DNA from: an uncultured Bacteroidota bacterium
Lineage (GTDB): Bacteria > Bacteroidota > Bacteroidia > JABEUT01
Reading direction: 5' to 3'
Length of the DNA: 59,328 nt
NCBI GenBank assembly: GCA_903863935.1
Contig: CAIPDV010000037.1
Coordinates: 1 to 59,328 of the forward strand
This document shows, piece by piece, positions 8,896-17,348 of this stretch (position 1 is the stretch's first letter; each line of letters opens with the position of its first letter). Made by a program: the position numbers and the translations under genes. The notes under the pieces are model-generated. The model saw only the letters and a program-made list of their open reading frames with translations. It searched no databases and had not been told where the DNA came from.

Positions 8896-11298
8896 CTAAT
8901 TCCGCAGAATCTTTCCTCCGTTCAAAATACTTTGCATTCTTTCAAGCGTTTTCTTTTCACCGCAGAGTGACAAGAACGCTTCTTTCTCAAGATCGAGAAG
9001 ATATTGTTCACTTACCAATGCCGGTGCTGACAAATCTCCTCCGCAAATTACATGCCCCAATTTTAGCGATATCTTTTTATCGTGCTCCGACATATAATTG
9101 CCTTTCTGCATCACATCTGCACCAACATAAATCATTCCGAGTGCCTGTTTGCCCAACACTTTTATATCCTTACGGAGAACAGGTTGCGTATAGCCTTCAT
9201 CCGCCAGGCGAATACAAGAAGCCTTGGCATCTGTAAGAAGACGGGAACGATTAATAGTTATTTCATCATGACCTTTGCGCAGGTAGCCTAAATCGTAAGC
9301 TTCATAAGCAGAGGTGGAGACTTTAGCCATAGCAAGTGTCAGATATTTTTCCCTTAGCAGATTCAGTTCAACATCACCTTCAGCAAATGAATCGGAAATA
9401 CGCACTGCCATTTCTTTTGTGCCTCCACCGCCGGGAATAAGCCCTGCGCCAAATTCGACAAGACCCATATATAATTCAGCATGCGCCTGGACTTTATCGG
9501 AGTGCATGGCCATTTCGCAAGCACCACCAAGAGTGAGACTATGCGGAGCAACCACAACAGGTATTGAGGAATAGCGAATTCTCATGTTCATATTCTGGAA
9601 CATTTTTATCGCCATTGCCACATCATCCCATTCCTGTTCAACTGCCATTGAGAATAGCAACGCCAGATTTGCCCCCGCTGAGAAAACATCGGCTTCATTG
9701 GAAACAACCAATCCACGGAAATCCTTTTCAGCTAATTCAATGGCTTTATTCACACCTTCGAACACTTCGTTACCGATTGTGTTCATTTTTGTATGAAATT
9801 CCAGATTCAAAATGCCATCTCCAATATCAGTTATGGTTGTACCAGAATTTTTCCAAACGGTTTTGCTTTCTCTAATATTATCCAGTAAAATAAAGGCTTC
9901 TGTGCCGGGAATTGCTTTGTATGATGCCGTTGGAATATCGTAATATTTCTTAGTGCCATTTTCTGTTTTGTAGAATGATGTAAAACCCTTGCTCAGCATA
10001 TCGTAAACCCAGGCGGCTGGTTTGTTTCCTGCTTTTTCCATCATGTCGACTGATGCTTTCACACCAATTGCATCCCACGTTTCAAAAGGGCCGAGTTGCC
10101 AACCGAAACCCGCACGCATTGCATCATCAATCCTGTAAAGTTCGTCCGAAATTTCAGGAATGCGATTGGAAACATACTTAAATAAACCTATGAATGAAGT
10201 ACGGTAAAACTCTCCTGCAATATCTTGCCCCATTACTAAAGCCTTCATTCGGTCTGTAATGGAATCAATAGTCTTTGCAAGTTCAAGGGTAGCGAATTTT
10301 ACTTTTTCAGAAGGTTTGTATTCAAAGGTCTTTAGGTCTAATGCCAATATTTCAGATTTGCCGTCTTTCTTTACTTTCTTATAAAATCCTTGTCCGCTTT
10401 TATCGCCATACCATTTATTTTCGTTGAGTTTGGCAACATAGCCGGGCAAAGCAAAAATTGCATTGGATTCATCATTCGGACAATTTGCTTTTACGCCATC
10501 TGCAACATGTATTAAAGTATCAAGCCCTACCACATCACAAGTTCGGAAGGTAGCTGATTTTGGTCTGCCTAAAACAGGTCCTGTCAATTTATCAACCTGC
10601 TCAACAGTCAGCCCCATTTTTTCCACCAAATGGAATAATGCCATAATGCTGAATACCCCTATACGGTTTGCAATAAAGGCTGGTGTGTCTTTGCAAAGCA
10701 CAGTAGTTTTACCTAAATATAAATCTCCATAATGCATGAAAAAATCAATCACATCAGGAGAAGTTTTAGGGTCAGGAATAATTTCCAATAACCTTAAATA
10801 TCTTGGTGGATTGAAAAAGTGCGTGCCACAGAAATTCTTTTGAAAATCCTCGCTTCTACCCTCTGATAATAAGTTTAAAGGTATCCCAGAAGTGTTGCTA
10901 GTGATGAGTGTGCCAGGCTTTCTTAGTTTTTCAATCTTATCAAAAAGGTCTCTTTTTATCTTCAAGTTCTCAGTTACCGCTTCAATCACCCAATCACACG
11001 TATTAATTTGAGCAAGGTCATCATCTAAATTACCAGTTGCGATTCGTGATAAAAACGCTTTATTATAAATGGGAGAAGGGTTACTTTTCACAACACCTGT
11101 TAGGGCTTCGTTGACTATTCGGTTTTTAAAAACCTTATCGTTAACAGTTAGTCCTTTCTTTACTTCATCATCCCTTAATTCCTTCGGAACTATATCAAGC
11201 AACAAAACTTGTACACCTATATTGGCAAAGTGGCAGGCGATTCGTGAGCCCATCACACCTGAACCTATTACAGCAACTTTCTTTATCCTACGGTTCAT
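8896..11298 (-). CDS. fadN: 3-Hydroxyacyl-CoA dehydrogenase / enoyl-CoA hydratase FadN
   Basis: Bifunctional beta-oxidation enzyme: hydration of enoyl-CoA, then NAD-dependent oxidation to 3-ketoacyl-CoA. Domain order is dehydrogenase first (Rossmann motif VAVIGSGVMGSRIA, about residues 8-21, then two C-terminal 3HCDH segments to about 440) and crotonase last (VVSNEADVFSAGANLA and LIPGGGGTKEM, about 545-650). This is the reverse of E. coli FadB and matches Bacillus FadN (about 789 residues; 800 here). The frame opens upstream at a TTG (11319) that lies inside a TAnnTTTG promoter element, so I chose the ATG at 11298 (MNRRIKKV). It heads the operon. Confidence 0.93.
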   Translation of the reverse strand: MNRRIKKVAVIGSGVMGSRIACHFANIGVQVLLLDIVPKELRDDEVKKGLTVNDKVFKNRIVNEALTGVVKSNPSPIYNKAFLSRIATGNLDDDLAQINTCDWVIEAVTENLKIKRDLFDKIEKLRKPGTLITSNTSGIPLNLLSEGRSEDFQKNFCGTHFFNPPRYLRLLEIIPDPKTSPDVIDFFMHYGDLYLGKTTVLCKDTPAFIANRIGVFSIMALFHLVEKMGLTVEQVDKLTGPVLGRPKSATFRTCDVVGLDTLIHVADGVKANCPNDESNAIFALPGYVAKLNENKWYGDKSGQGFYKKVKKDGKSEILALDLKTFEYKPSEKVKFATLELAKTIDSITDRMKALVMGQDIAGEFYRTSFIGLFKYVSNRIPEISDELYRIDDAMRAGFGWQLGPFETWDAIGVKASVDMMEKAGNKPAAWVYDMLSKGFTSFYKTENGTKKYYDIPTASYKAIPGTEAFILLDNIRESKTVWKNSGTTITDIGDGILNLEFHTKMNTIGNEVFEGVNKAIELAEKDFRGLVVSNEADVFSAGANLALLFSMAVEQEWDDVAMAIKMFQNMNMRIRYSSIPVVVAPHSLTLGGACEMAMHSDKVQAHAELYMGLVEFGAGLIPGGGGTKEMAVRISDSFAEGDVELNLLREKYLTLAMAKVSTSAYEAYDLGYLRKGHDEITINRSRLLTDAKASCIRLADEGYTQPVLRKDIKVLGKQALGMIYVGADVMQKGNYMSEHDKKISLKLGHVICGGDLSAPALVSEQYLLDLEKEAFLSLCGEKKTLERMQSILNGGKILRN

Positions 11299-11317
11299 AT
11301 TTTCATCTTTTACTGGC

Positions 11318-11325
11318 AAATTTAT
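11318..11325 (-). promoter_or_regulatory. Candidate -7 element for the fadN-menC unit
   Basis: TAAATTTG on the minus strand matches the Bacteroidota -7 consensus TAnnTTTG and lies 19 nt before the fadN ATG. No convincing -33 TTG was seen. It also explains why the upstream TTG in frame with fadN should not be taken as the start. Confidence 0.55.
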
Positions 11326-11426
11326 ATTATTTACCTAGATAACAGAGGTTATTTATAAATGAAATATTTTGTCGTACAAATCACACTCTATATGAGAAAA
11401 TATATATCTTAAATCGCACATTTCTT

Positions 11427-11434
11427 TATATTTG
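11427..11434 (+). promoter_or_regulatory. Candidate -7 element for the VOC gene
   Basis: TATATTTG matches TAnnTTTG and lies about 29 nt before the ATG at 11464. The 145-bp gap between this gene and fadN is a divergent promoter region. Confidence 0.55.
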
Positions 11435-11463
11435 TTCCCTACACTATAATTACAAGAAAATCC

Positions 11464-11835
11464 ATGAAAATTCCGAAGCAATATTTACCTGTAATGCCCT
11501 ATCTGATTATAAAGGATGCCAGAGCATTTAAAGAATTCATGATAGAAGTTTTTGGTGCAACTGAACAAGAGTTGGTGCCTCGAGGTGAGAATTTAATTAT
11601 GCATGGTGAGTTGAAAATTGGTGATGCCGTTATAATGTATGCTGATGCCACCGAAATATATGGGGAACGCCCCGCTGGGATGTTTATTTACGTGGAAAAC
11701 GTTGATAATCTATACAAAAAGGCCATATCAAAAGGAGTGAAAAGCCTTATGACACCTGTAAAGATGGAATATGGATACACTGCAGGTTTTGAGGATAAGT
11801 GGGGAAACCAGTGGTGGATCGTTGCTGGCGAGTGA
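11464..11835 (+). CDS. VOC-superfamily (glyoxalase/PhnB-like) protein
   Basis: A 123-residue single-domain vicinal-oxygen-chelate protein. It has two beta-alpha-beta-beta-beta units, with PVMPYLIIKDARAFKEF at the start and the C-terminal GYTAGFEDKWGNQW signature with its acidic metal ligand. The family covers glyoxalases, dioxygenases and antibiotic-binding proteins; the subgroup with the PhnB-like N-terminus is mostly uncharacterised, so no substrate can be named. It stands alone on the plus strand and converges with the PspC gene, leaving 4 bp between stops. Confidence 0.8.
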   Translation: MKIPKQYLPVMPYLIIKDARAFKEFMIEVFGATEQELVPRGENLIMHGELKIGDAVIMYADATEIYGERPAGMFIYVENVDNLYKKAISKGVKSLMTPVKMEYGYTAGFEDKWGNQWWIVAGE

Positions 11836-11839
11836 AAAC

Positions 11840-12079
11840 TTACAAGTCCCAAAGACGCTTACGTGGCTGCGATTTTGGAAAGAAATATTTCATATTCTCC
11901 TTGAAAAAAGCCAGAACAAAATAAATAATAACCGGTGAACCAAAAGTGAAAAAGGAGAGATAAATAAAATAGAGGCGAATAGTAGTGCCTTTAATACCAA
12001 GAAACCTGCCAATGGAGTCACAAACCCCAAAAGCCTGTTGTTCGAACCACGCGACAATAATTGTTATGATTTTACGCAT
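11840..12079 (-). CDS. Small PspC-domain membrane protein
   Basis: A 79-residue protein with a single PspC-type domain. An N-terminal amphipathic part and the GVCDSIGRFLGIKGTTIRL segment are followed by one or two hydrophobic stretches (about residues 35-60, rich in Phe, Tyr and Ile) and a basic tail. PspC proteins sense or relay envelope stress at the inner membrane in other bacteria. No pspA or pspB is next to it, so a phage-shock role here is inferred from the domain only. It is followed on the same strand by the DUF2851 gene's neighbourhood but has its own 28-bp spacing. Confidence 0.75.
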   Translation of the reverse strand: MRKIITIIVAWFEQQAFGVCDSIGRFLGIKGTTIRLYFIYLSFFTFGSPVIIYFVLAFFKENMKYFFPKSQPRKRLWDL

Positions 12080-12107
12080 TAGGCGGTGATGAGTGTGTAT
12101 TGCAAAG

Positions 12108-13382
12108 TTACTTAACTTTCATTAATTGATGTCCGATCGAACAATTCACACATTTTCTCAAGTCACAATACTCCTTTCTTAGCTGTAGCAAAGCTTGCGA
12201 TTCGTAGGCATCTGAAGCTTTAATTCCTGTAGTTTCCCACTTTTTAACAATGCTATTCTTTTCAGCTTTGATGATATGAAGAATATCTAACGCTTTTTCT
12301 GAGATTTCATCCTTGCCCGTATGTCTGCCATAAATAAACATGATAGGGATAACTGCATTAATCATTAATATTTCAATGGTGGATTTCCCAATCGGCCCTG
12401 CTTTTCGGGTTGAAAGTTTGTCAGGTTGAAAATGGGTCAGCCAATATTCAAATGGCTTGACAGAAAACAATTTTATGATTTCAGTTTCAGTGTCCGCTTC
12501 CATTGCTTCACGGAATAAATGTTCTTGAGAGTGGATTACACTGGCAAGTTGGGCCAGCCTGATAGTAGGGAGCTGAGGAGGACGAATGCGCATAAACTTC
12601 CATTCCGATTTTGACATAGGATTCAGTCTCAACTTATTTTTCAAGTATCCGTATTCTTGCTGCAACTTAATAAGATATTCATCTTTAAAATCCTCCTCCA
12701 AAAAGCCAGCCTGCCCCAATAATAAGGCTTCCACCTGCAATAAATTTGCCCTGTGCTTATGAATAATTTTGAATGGAAGTACATTGGCAAGCCTCTCAAA
12801 TGGCTCTGAGTTTATTGGATTGCCAAGGGTTCTAAGAATTAAACGATAGAATGTTTCCTCCCAGTCGTTAATGCTTTTTTCAAGATTGCTGGATATTAAA
12901 TTTGTTTTTCGTTCTAATCGTTCCGCTACTAATCTATCTAACCAGGAAGTCAGGGTTATCTGATCAACTTTTTGGATGTCTTTTTCGCAAGGAATACTTT
13001 TAGAAGAGCTTTTAAGTTCTTCGTACTTTTTAAAAATATCAGAAGGGACAAAATCTTTCAATAAAAGTGTGGGAACCACAAAACCATCGGTTAATTGAAT
13101 ATCCTTATCATTATCCCAAACTACATGGAGAATAACATTTTTATATGCCTTGTCTATTTGATGATTGTGCCTAAACCAATCCGATGCCTTAATATGAACC
13201 TCCACATTACCCGCCCACAGCGTGTTATCAATTCTAATTTGAGCATTGAAGAAATCGGGGCCCGCATCTGAATTATGCAAACCTGAACGAACAATTTCAA
13301 TGGGTTTACCTTCGGTCGTAATAAGTTCCGAACGGTTAAATAGAGCATGTTTCCAGATATATTGCAAAAATCCTTCTGTCAT
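12108..13382 (-). CDS. DUF2851 family protein
   Basis: A 424-residue soluble-looking protein. Its N-terminus has the conserved DUF2851 pattern: an aromatic LQYIWKH opening, SGLHNSDAGPDFFNAQIRID and NVEVHIKASDW, then ILHVVWDND. The C-terminal part ends in a Cys cluster (CDLRKCVNCSIG). The family is widespread in Bacteroidota and, to my knowledge, uncharacterised. The conserved N/D-x-G-P-D-F-x-x-A and E-V-H-x-K residues recall a PD-(D/E)XK-like nuclease arrangement, but that is only my reading. There is no signal peptide or membrane segment. It starts 14 bp downstream of the methyltransferase gene. Confidence 0.8.
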   Translation of the reverse strand: MTEGFLQYIWKHALFNRSELITTEGKPIEIVRSGLHNSDAGPDFFNAQIRIDNTLWAGNVEVHIKASDWFRHNHQIDKAYKNVILHVVWDNDKDIQLTDGFVVPTLLLKDFVPSDIFKKYEELKSSSKSIPCEKDIQKVDQITLTSWLDRLVAERLERKTNLISSNLEKSINDWEETFYRLILRTLGNPINSEPFERLANVLPFKIIHKHRANLLQVEALLLGQAGFLEEDFKDEYLIKLQQEYGYLKNKLRLNPMSKSEWKFMRIRPPQLPTIRLAQLASVIHSQEHLFREAMEADTETEIIKLFSVKPFEYWLTHFQPDKLSTRKAGPIGKSTIEILMINAVIPIMFIYGRHTGKDEISEKALDILHIIKAEKNSIVKKWETTGIKASDAYESQALLQLRKEYCDLRKCVNCSIGHQLMKVK

Positions 13383-13396
13383 GCAGTAATATTATT

Positions 13397-14134
13397 TCAG
13401 GATTTTCGGCTTATAAAAATAAGCCTGTCCGATTTATTTGCTTCAAACTTATTCAGTTGGTAATCTCCGTAAATTTCTAGAATTTCAAATCCGCAACCCA
13501 AAATATATTCCCTCAATTTTTCTTCGGAGAAAATACTTACTTTTTCTGCGAACATCGACTCCACTACTCCATCCATCACTTTAATTTCCTTTATTATCAG
13601 GTTATCTTTCACATACCTGTAGATGCTGAAATCAACATTTTCAACGGTGCATTCTTCTTTCTCAAGCAGATATTTTGCTGCCTTTTCACCATTCACATAA
13701 TCAAGTACAAATATTCCGCCTGATTTAAGGGAATTGAAAACATTAGTAAGCACCACTTTATTTTCTTCTTCATTATCAAAATACCCGAAGCTTGTGAAGA
13801 GGTTAAATATATAGTCGTATTTATTTGGCTCCAAAGGCATGCGCATATCATTCACCGCGAATGTGAGGGTCTTGCTTTGATTTTGCCTTGCAGCTTCAAT
13901 TTTTCGCTGGGAAAGGTCAATGCCAGTAACAGTATAACCCATTCGATTGAGCGATATCGAGTACCGCCCTTTTCCACATGCTAGGTCAAGCATAAGGGCA
14001 TTCTTTGCCGGCGAAAGGTGGCTTAGCAGGTTATGAATGAACATATCTGCTTCTTCCTGATCCCTCTCTTTGTAAAGCAGGTCATAGTAAGGGGAATCAA
14101 ACCAGTTACGGTACCATTCTTTTTTATCGGACAT
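13397..14134 (-). CDS. Class I SAM-dependent methyltransferase
   Basis: A 245-residue methyltransferase with motif I LDLACGKGRYSI near residue 50, motif post-I TGIDLSQ, and NDMRMP followed by FNLFTSFGYF, the usual SAM-binding order. The substrate is unknown. The frame opens at a TTG (14152), but the ATG at 14134 (MSDKKEWYRNWFDSPYYDLLY) begins the family's conserved N-terminus, so I chose it. It lies downstream of the diheme enzyme gene with a 35-bp gap and upstream of the DUF2851 gene, possibly in one transcript. Confidence 0.85.
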   Translation of the reverse strand: MSDKKEWYRNWFDSPYYDLLYKERDQEEADMFIHNLLSHLSPAKNALMLDLACGKGRYSISLNRMGYTVTGIDLSQRKIEAARQNQSKTLTFAVNDMRMPLEPNKYDYIFNLFTSFGYFDNEEENKVVLTNVFNSLKSGGIFVLDYVNGEKAAKYLLEKEECTVENVDFSIYRYVKDNLIIKEIKVMDGVVESMFAEKVSIFSEEKLREYILGCGFEILEIYGDYQLNKFEANKSDRLIFISRKS

Positions 14135-14169
14135 AGTGCAAAGATAACACAAAGGAATAAGGCTTGCCC

Positions 14170-15222
14170 CTAAAAGTGGCCGTTCGGGTCAGCAAAGCGT
14201 CTGTCGTGAAGAAATTTCTGGTCGGTGAGCGTTTTCAGAAACGCAATAATATCTGCTTTTTCCAACTCGGTAAGTTGAATTCCCTTAACCAATATAGGGT
14301 CGGCGTGACTTTCGGGAGTGAATTTTTTAGTGTAATGATCTAATACCTGTTTTAAATTTCTGAATCTTCCATCGTGCATGTAAGGGTAGGTCATTTCAAC
14401 ATTTCGAAGGCTTGGAACTTTGAATTTCATAAAGTCTTTCATATCTCCATTGATGGCAGCAACCCCAGAGTCTTGCAATGCAGAATCCATAGCCAGGCCA
14501 GTATTTCTAAAGGTATTATCTGTAAACAAAGGCTCTTTATGGCACTGGGCACAGTTATCTCGAAAAAGCTGAAGTCCGCTTAACTCGGCAACTGAAAGCG
14601 TATCCTCTCCATTCATATACTTGTCGTATCTTGAATCGGCAGAAATCATTAATGCGAGGAATTGTGAAATAGCACGCAACATATTTCGTGAATCAATTAT
14701 CGTATCATTAAAAGCCGCTTTAAACATGGTTACATACTCCCGATTGCGCTGAAGTTTTTTTAGGACATTCTGTAAAGTTTCGTTCATCTCAATTGGATTG
14801 GTTATTGGAGCCAAAGGTTGAACCTCCAAATGATTTATTCTCCCATCCCACATAAAGGAATTACTCCAAATTAGGTTTTCAAGTGGGGGTACATTACGCT
14901 TTCCAATCAAACCATTTATACCATGACTCAATGCGTGGTCAATATGTGCAAAGCCTGCTATCCTTTGATGACAAAAACCGCAACTTACCGAACTGTCTTT
15001 TGAAAGTATAGGATCATAAAATAGTTTTCTGCCGAGAACAAACCCGGCAGGAGTGGGGATGTTTTTTTTAATGTCATAGAACGGTTGTGGAAATCCTTTG
15101 GGAATATGGAACTCCACATCTTTTTGAGAAATGGAAAAATAACCGTTATCGGAAACAAAACTTCCGAGAAGCAGAAGTAAGAAAAAAGGAAATACAAAAA
15201 AATAAATGAACTTTCGCTTCAT
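14170..15222 (-). CDS. MauG/MbnH-like diheme cytochrome c peroxidase family enzyme
   Basis: An exported 350-residue protein with a membrane-anchoring or signal segment at residues 5-22 and two heme-attachment motifs, CGFCH (81-85) and CAQCH (224-228). A conserved Trp in FMWDGR (about 125) lies between the two, where electron hopping runs in this family. YMHDGRF near residue 277 is the second-heme region. Members either reduce peroxide (CcpA) or oxidise a partner protein (MauG; MbnH converts a Trp of MbnP to kynurenine). The gene directly follows an MbnP-like gene with a 6-bp gap, so the MbnH-like role is more likely than a plain peroxidase. Which axial ligand occupies the second heme needs an alignment. 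Confidence 0.85.
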   Translation of the reverse strand: MKRKFIYFFVFPFFLLLLLGSFVSDNGYFSISQKDVEFHIPKGFPQPFYDIKKNIPTPAGFVLGRKLFYDPILSKDSSVSCGFCHQRIAGFAHIDHALSHGINGLIGKRNVPPLENLIWSNSFMWDGRINHLEVQPLAPITNPIEMNETLQNVLKKLQRNREYVTMFKAAFNDTIIDSRNMLRAISQFLALMISADSRYDKYMNGEDTLSVAELSGLQLFRDNCAQCHKEPLFTDNTFRNTGLAMDSALQDSGVAAINGDMKDFMKFKVPSLRNVEMTYPYMHDGRFRNLKQVLDHYTKKFTPESHADPILVKGIQLTELEKADIIAFLKTLTDQKFLHDRRFADPNGHF

Positions 15223-15228
15223 AACTTA

Positions 15229-15966
15229 TCAGTAATTGCCATAATCGATAATACGAAACATGCCTGAATAATTATCTGCTATAGCTTTTGCATTATGGAA
15301 ATCAGTTACGGAAGATATTTTTGAAAAGTCTATGAGGTTTGGAGAAGAAAATAATTTACTTGCATCTGCATCAATAAAAATCTTTTCGTTCTCATTTTCT
15401 TTAATCTGTAATCTATATTCAAAGTGGATTTGTTTAATGCAATTATTCTGTTGCTTATATCCTCCAATATGAAATTCCAGCCGCTTCCCTGTAGCATTTG
15501 AAAATGGGGACTGCCCTTCCATTTTCAAAAATATATACCCTGTGTTCCATGCCCAGAACATACCATTAACAGGGTCTAATGCCCCTGATTGAGCACCGCT
15601 GCAATTATCAATGCTATCTACCCCAAGTGTAAACTCAATGCCTTTGTATTCGCCAAAAGGGACACTATCAATGGTTATTTGCATTGAGTTTTTCTCTTCC
15701 TGATTTATTAAATAATATCCACGAGAAATGAACTCTTTACCCTCTTTATTTTTCAGATGAAAATTTCCGACATAATACTTGAACATGCTTACATTATAAG
15801 ATTGCCCCAAAGCGTTTTTATAATATACCGAATCAAGTTTCAAAGGTTTGTCTCCTACAAAATTTTCAAACCGAATGGTTAGTTTCCCATACCCGGGTGC
15901 GGTAAATGACATAGCAGCCACAAGGGCTGCTATGCATAGAACACTATAAACTAGTTTTCTAACCAT
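15229..15966 (-). CDS. MbnP-like copper-binding protein
   Basis: A 245-residue secreted beta-sandwich protein with a signal peptide (about residues 1-23). It has the MbnP-family core: SMFKYYVGNFHL (about 60-71), LGVDSIDNCSGAQSGALDP, then GMFWAWNTGYIFLK (135-148) and LEFHIGGY (163-170). In studied MbnP, a Trp oxidised to kynurenine by MbnH joins His residues to bind copper. W138 and W140 with H70, H166 and H181 are the natural candidates here. Its ATG overlaps the stop of the YHYH gene (TAATG at 15964-15968), so the two are probably translated in step. No methanobactin peptide gene was seen nearby. Confidence 0.85.
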   Translation of the reverse strand: MVRKLVYSVLCIAALVAAMSFTAPGYGKLTIRFENFVGDKPLKLDSVYYKNALGQSYNVSMFKYYVGNFHLKNKEGKEFISRGYYLINQEEKNSMQITIDSVPFGEYKGIEFTLGVDSIDNCSGAQSGALDPVNGMFWAWNTGYIFLKMEGQSPFSNATGKRLEFHIGGYKQQNNCIKQIHFEYRLQIKENENEKIFIDADASKLFSSPNLIDFSKISSVTDFHNAKAIADNYSGMFRIIDYGNY

Positions 15967-17216
15967 TATTGCATCTTAACTATCTTTCTGGTGTAACTTG
16001 TACTTGACGTTTGCAAACGTAAGAAATATACTCCAGCAGGATAACAAGTAAAGTCAATCGAATAACTCATACTTGGCTGTAAATTACGGTACGTTTTGAG
16101 CAATTTACCGGTAATATCATACAAGCCGCCTTGAATATTATTATCACTCGATGGATCAATATAAAAATAAGCATAATCCGTTACGGGATTCGGGTCAAGA
16201 GTAAGGTTGATTTCCTTCTTGACTTTTTGCACCGATGTATATACAGTGGTGGAATCTGTTGGGGTATTGTGTCCTCCGCCTGGGCCCGTGTTGCCTGTTT
16301 GAACAACGCCATAATAGGTCAATCCGAATGTATACGGATAAACCGGGGTTCTGTTCGAATCAATAGTTACAAAATAGGCGTAAGTCCCGAGCGGATATTC
16401 AGGAGTTATGCACCATCTCCCATTGTTGGAATCAAGGTCACCAGAACTTGCAATGTATTTGTAATCCTCCATAAAATCTCCCAAAGGATAGGTACTATTT
16501 ACAACTGGCCCGTAATTTGCAGATGTTAATATGGTGCCATTGGGTAAAGTATCTCTGTTTACCATATTAGTTCGCAATTGATAGGAAGGAGTCATACGTT
16601 TAATACCTCCGCTGCCATTGGGATTGGCATAACCATAAGCCCCGTACACTGGATATCCGTCAAATGCATAACCAATAATTGGAGAATGAACAGTTTTATC
16701 GGAATCATTATACAAACATTTCGGATTAACATGATGATGATAACAACCCGATTGGTCAGGGTGCCCCAGACAGTTGTCAAAAGTGGCACCTTCAAAGTAA
16801 TAGGCATTTCGATTCCAAATACCTTTGTTATTATAGGACATTCCGTCCGATGAATTATAAATGGCAACACCGTTACTCCAAACCCCAACAGGCCCGAGGC
16901 CAACAACAGTTGGAGAACCGCTTTTTTTTGCAGGTTTACGTGTTATTTTAAAAACAAAATTCTGGTTAGAAGGAATATTAGGGTCCGTACCCCAAGGGCC
17001 GATGCTATACCCCGGAATACAGGTGCAACTAACAAAAACATTGGATGTATCATATTGCACAATCTGAACATTAGAGAGTATGCCACCGTACCCGGTAGCA
17101 TTAGTTGTATTGCGAATCCAGGAAGTAATTTCAGGGCCAATCTGAGCAGAAGTTTGCATTACAGATGCCAAACTAAGTCCAATCAAAATTCCGATTTTTT
17201 TAAATTCTAATTTCAT
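15966..17216 (-). CDS. YHYH-domain protein with T9SS sorting tail
   Basis: A 416-residue secreted protein. Signal peptide at residues 1-24, then a YHYH domain (about 60-300) with the signature GCYHHHVNP, a nearby HPDQSG and IIGYAFDGYPVYGAYGY. The last 80 residues form a type A T9SS sorting domain (LDPNPVTDY through LKTYRNL to YTRKIVKMQ). The longer frame begins with TTG (17252); I chose the ATG at 17216 because it gives a clean signal peptide and has AGGA just upstream. The function of YHYH domains is not established. Overlap with the MbnP-like gene suggests a copper- or metal-related surface role, which is inference. Confidence 0.88.
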   Translation of the reverse strand: MKLEFKKIGILIGLSLASVMQTSAQIGPEITSWIRNTTNATGYGGILSNVQIVQYDTSNVFVSCTCIPGYSIGPWGTDPNIPSNQNFVFKITRKPAKKSGSPTVVGLGPVGVWSNGVAIYNSSDGMSYNNKGIWNRNAYYFEGATFDNCLGHPDQSGCYHHHVNPKCLYNDSDKTVHSPIIGYAFDGYPVYGAYGYANPNGSGGIKRMTPSYQLRTNMVNRDTLPNGTILTSANYGPVVNSTYPLGDFMEDYKYIASSGDLDSNNGRWCITPEYPLGTYAYFVTIDSNRTPVYPYTFGLTYYGVVQTGNTGPGGGHNTPTDSTTVYTSVQKVKKEINLTLDPNPVTDYAYFYIDPSSDNNIQGGLYDITGKLLKTYRNLQPSMSYSIDFTCYPAGVYFLRLQTSSTSYTRKIVKMQ

Positions 17217-17249
17217 ATTCCTATTTATTGGTTGTTTGATTTTACGATA

Positions 17250-17257
17250 CAAAAGTA
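17250..17257 (-). promoter_or_regulatory. Candidate -7 element for the YHYH-MbnP-MbnH cassette
   Basis: TACTTTTG on the minus strand matches TAnnTTTG and lies 33 nt before the YHYH ATG. Just upstream (17264-17276) is a small inverted repeat, CCCT-N5-AGGG, that could be an operator. It is too short to be sure. Confidence 0.45.
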
Positions 17258-17348
17258 TATCAACCCTAAAACAGGGGTGTAATAGTTTAAAAGAAAAAAG
17301 TTATAAAATTCTTCCTGGAGCAAACCATGAAACTGTTACACTTTTAAA

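Noticed and set aside
11299-11319. TTG-initiated extension of fadN
   Set aside because: The TTG is part of the TAAATTTG promoter element.
17217-17252. TTG-initiated extension of the YHYH gene
   Set aside because: Would spoil the signal peptide; ATG at 17216 has a purine-rich site upstream.
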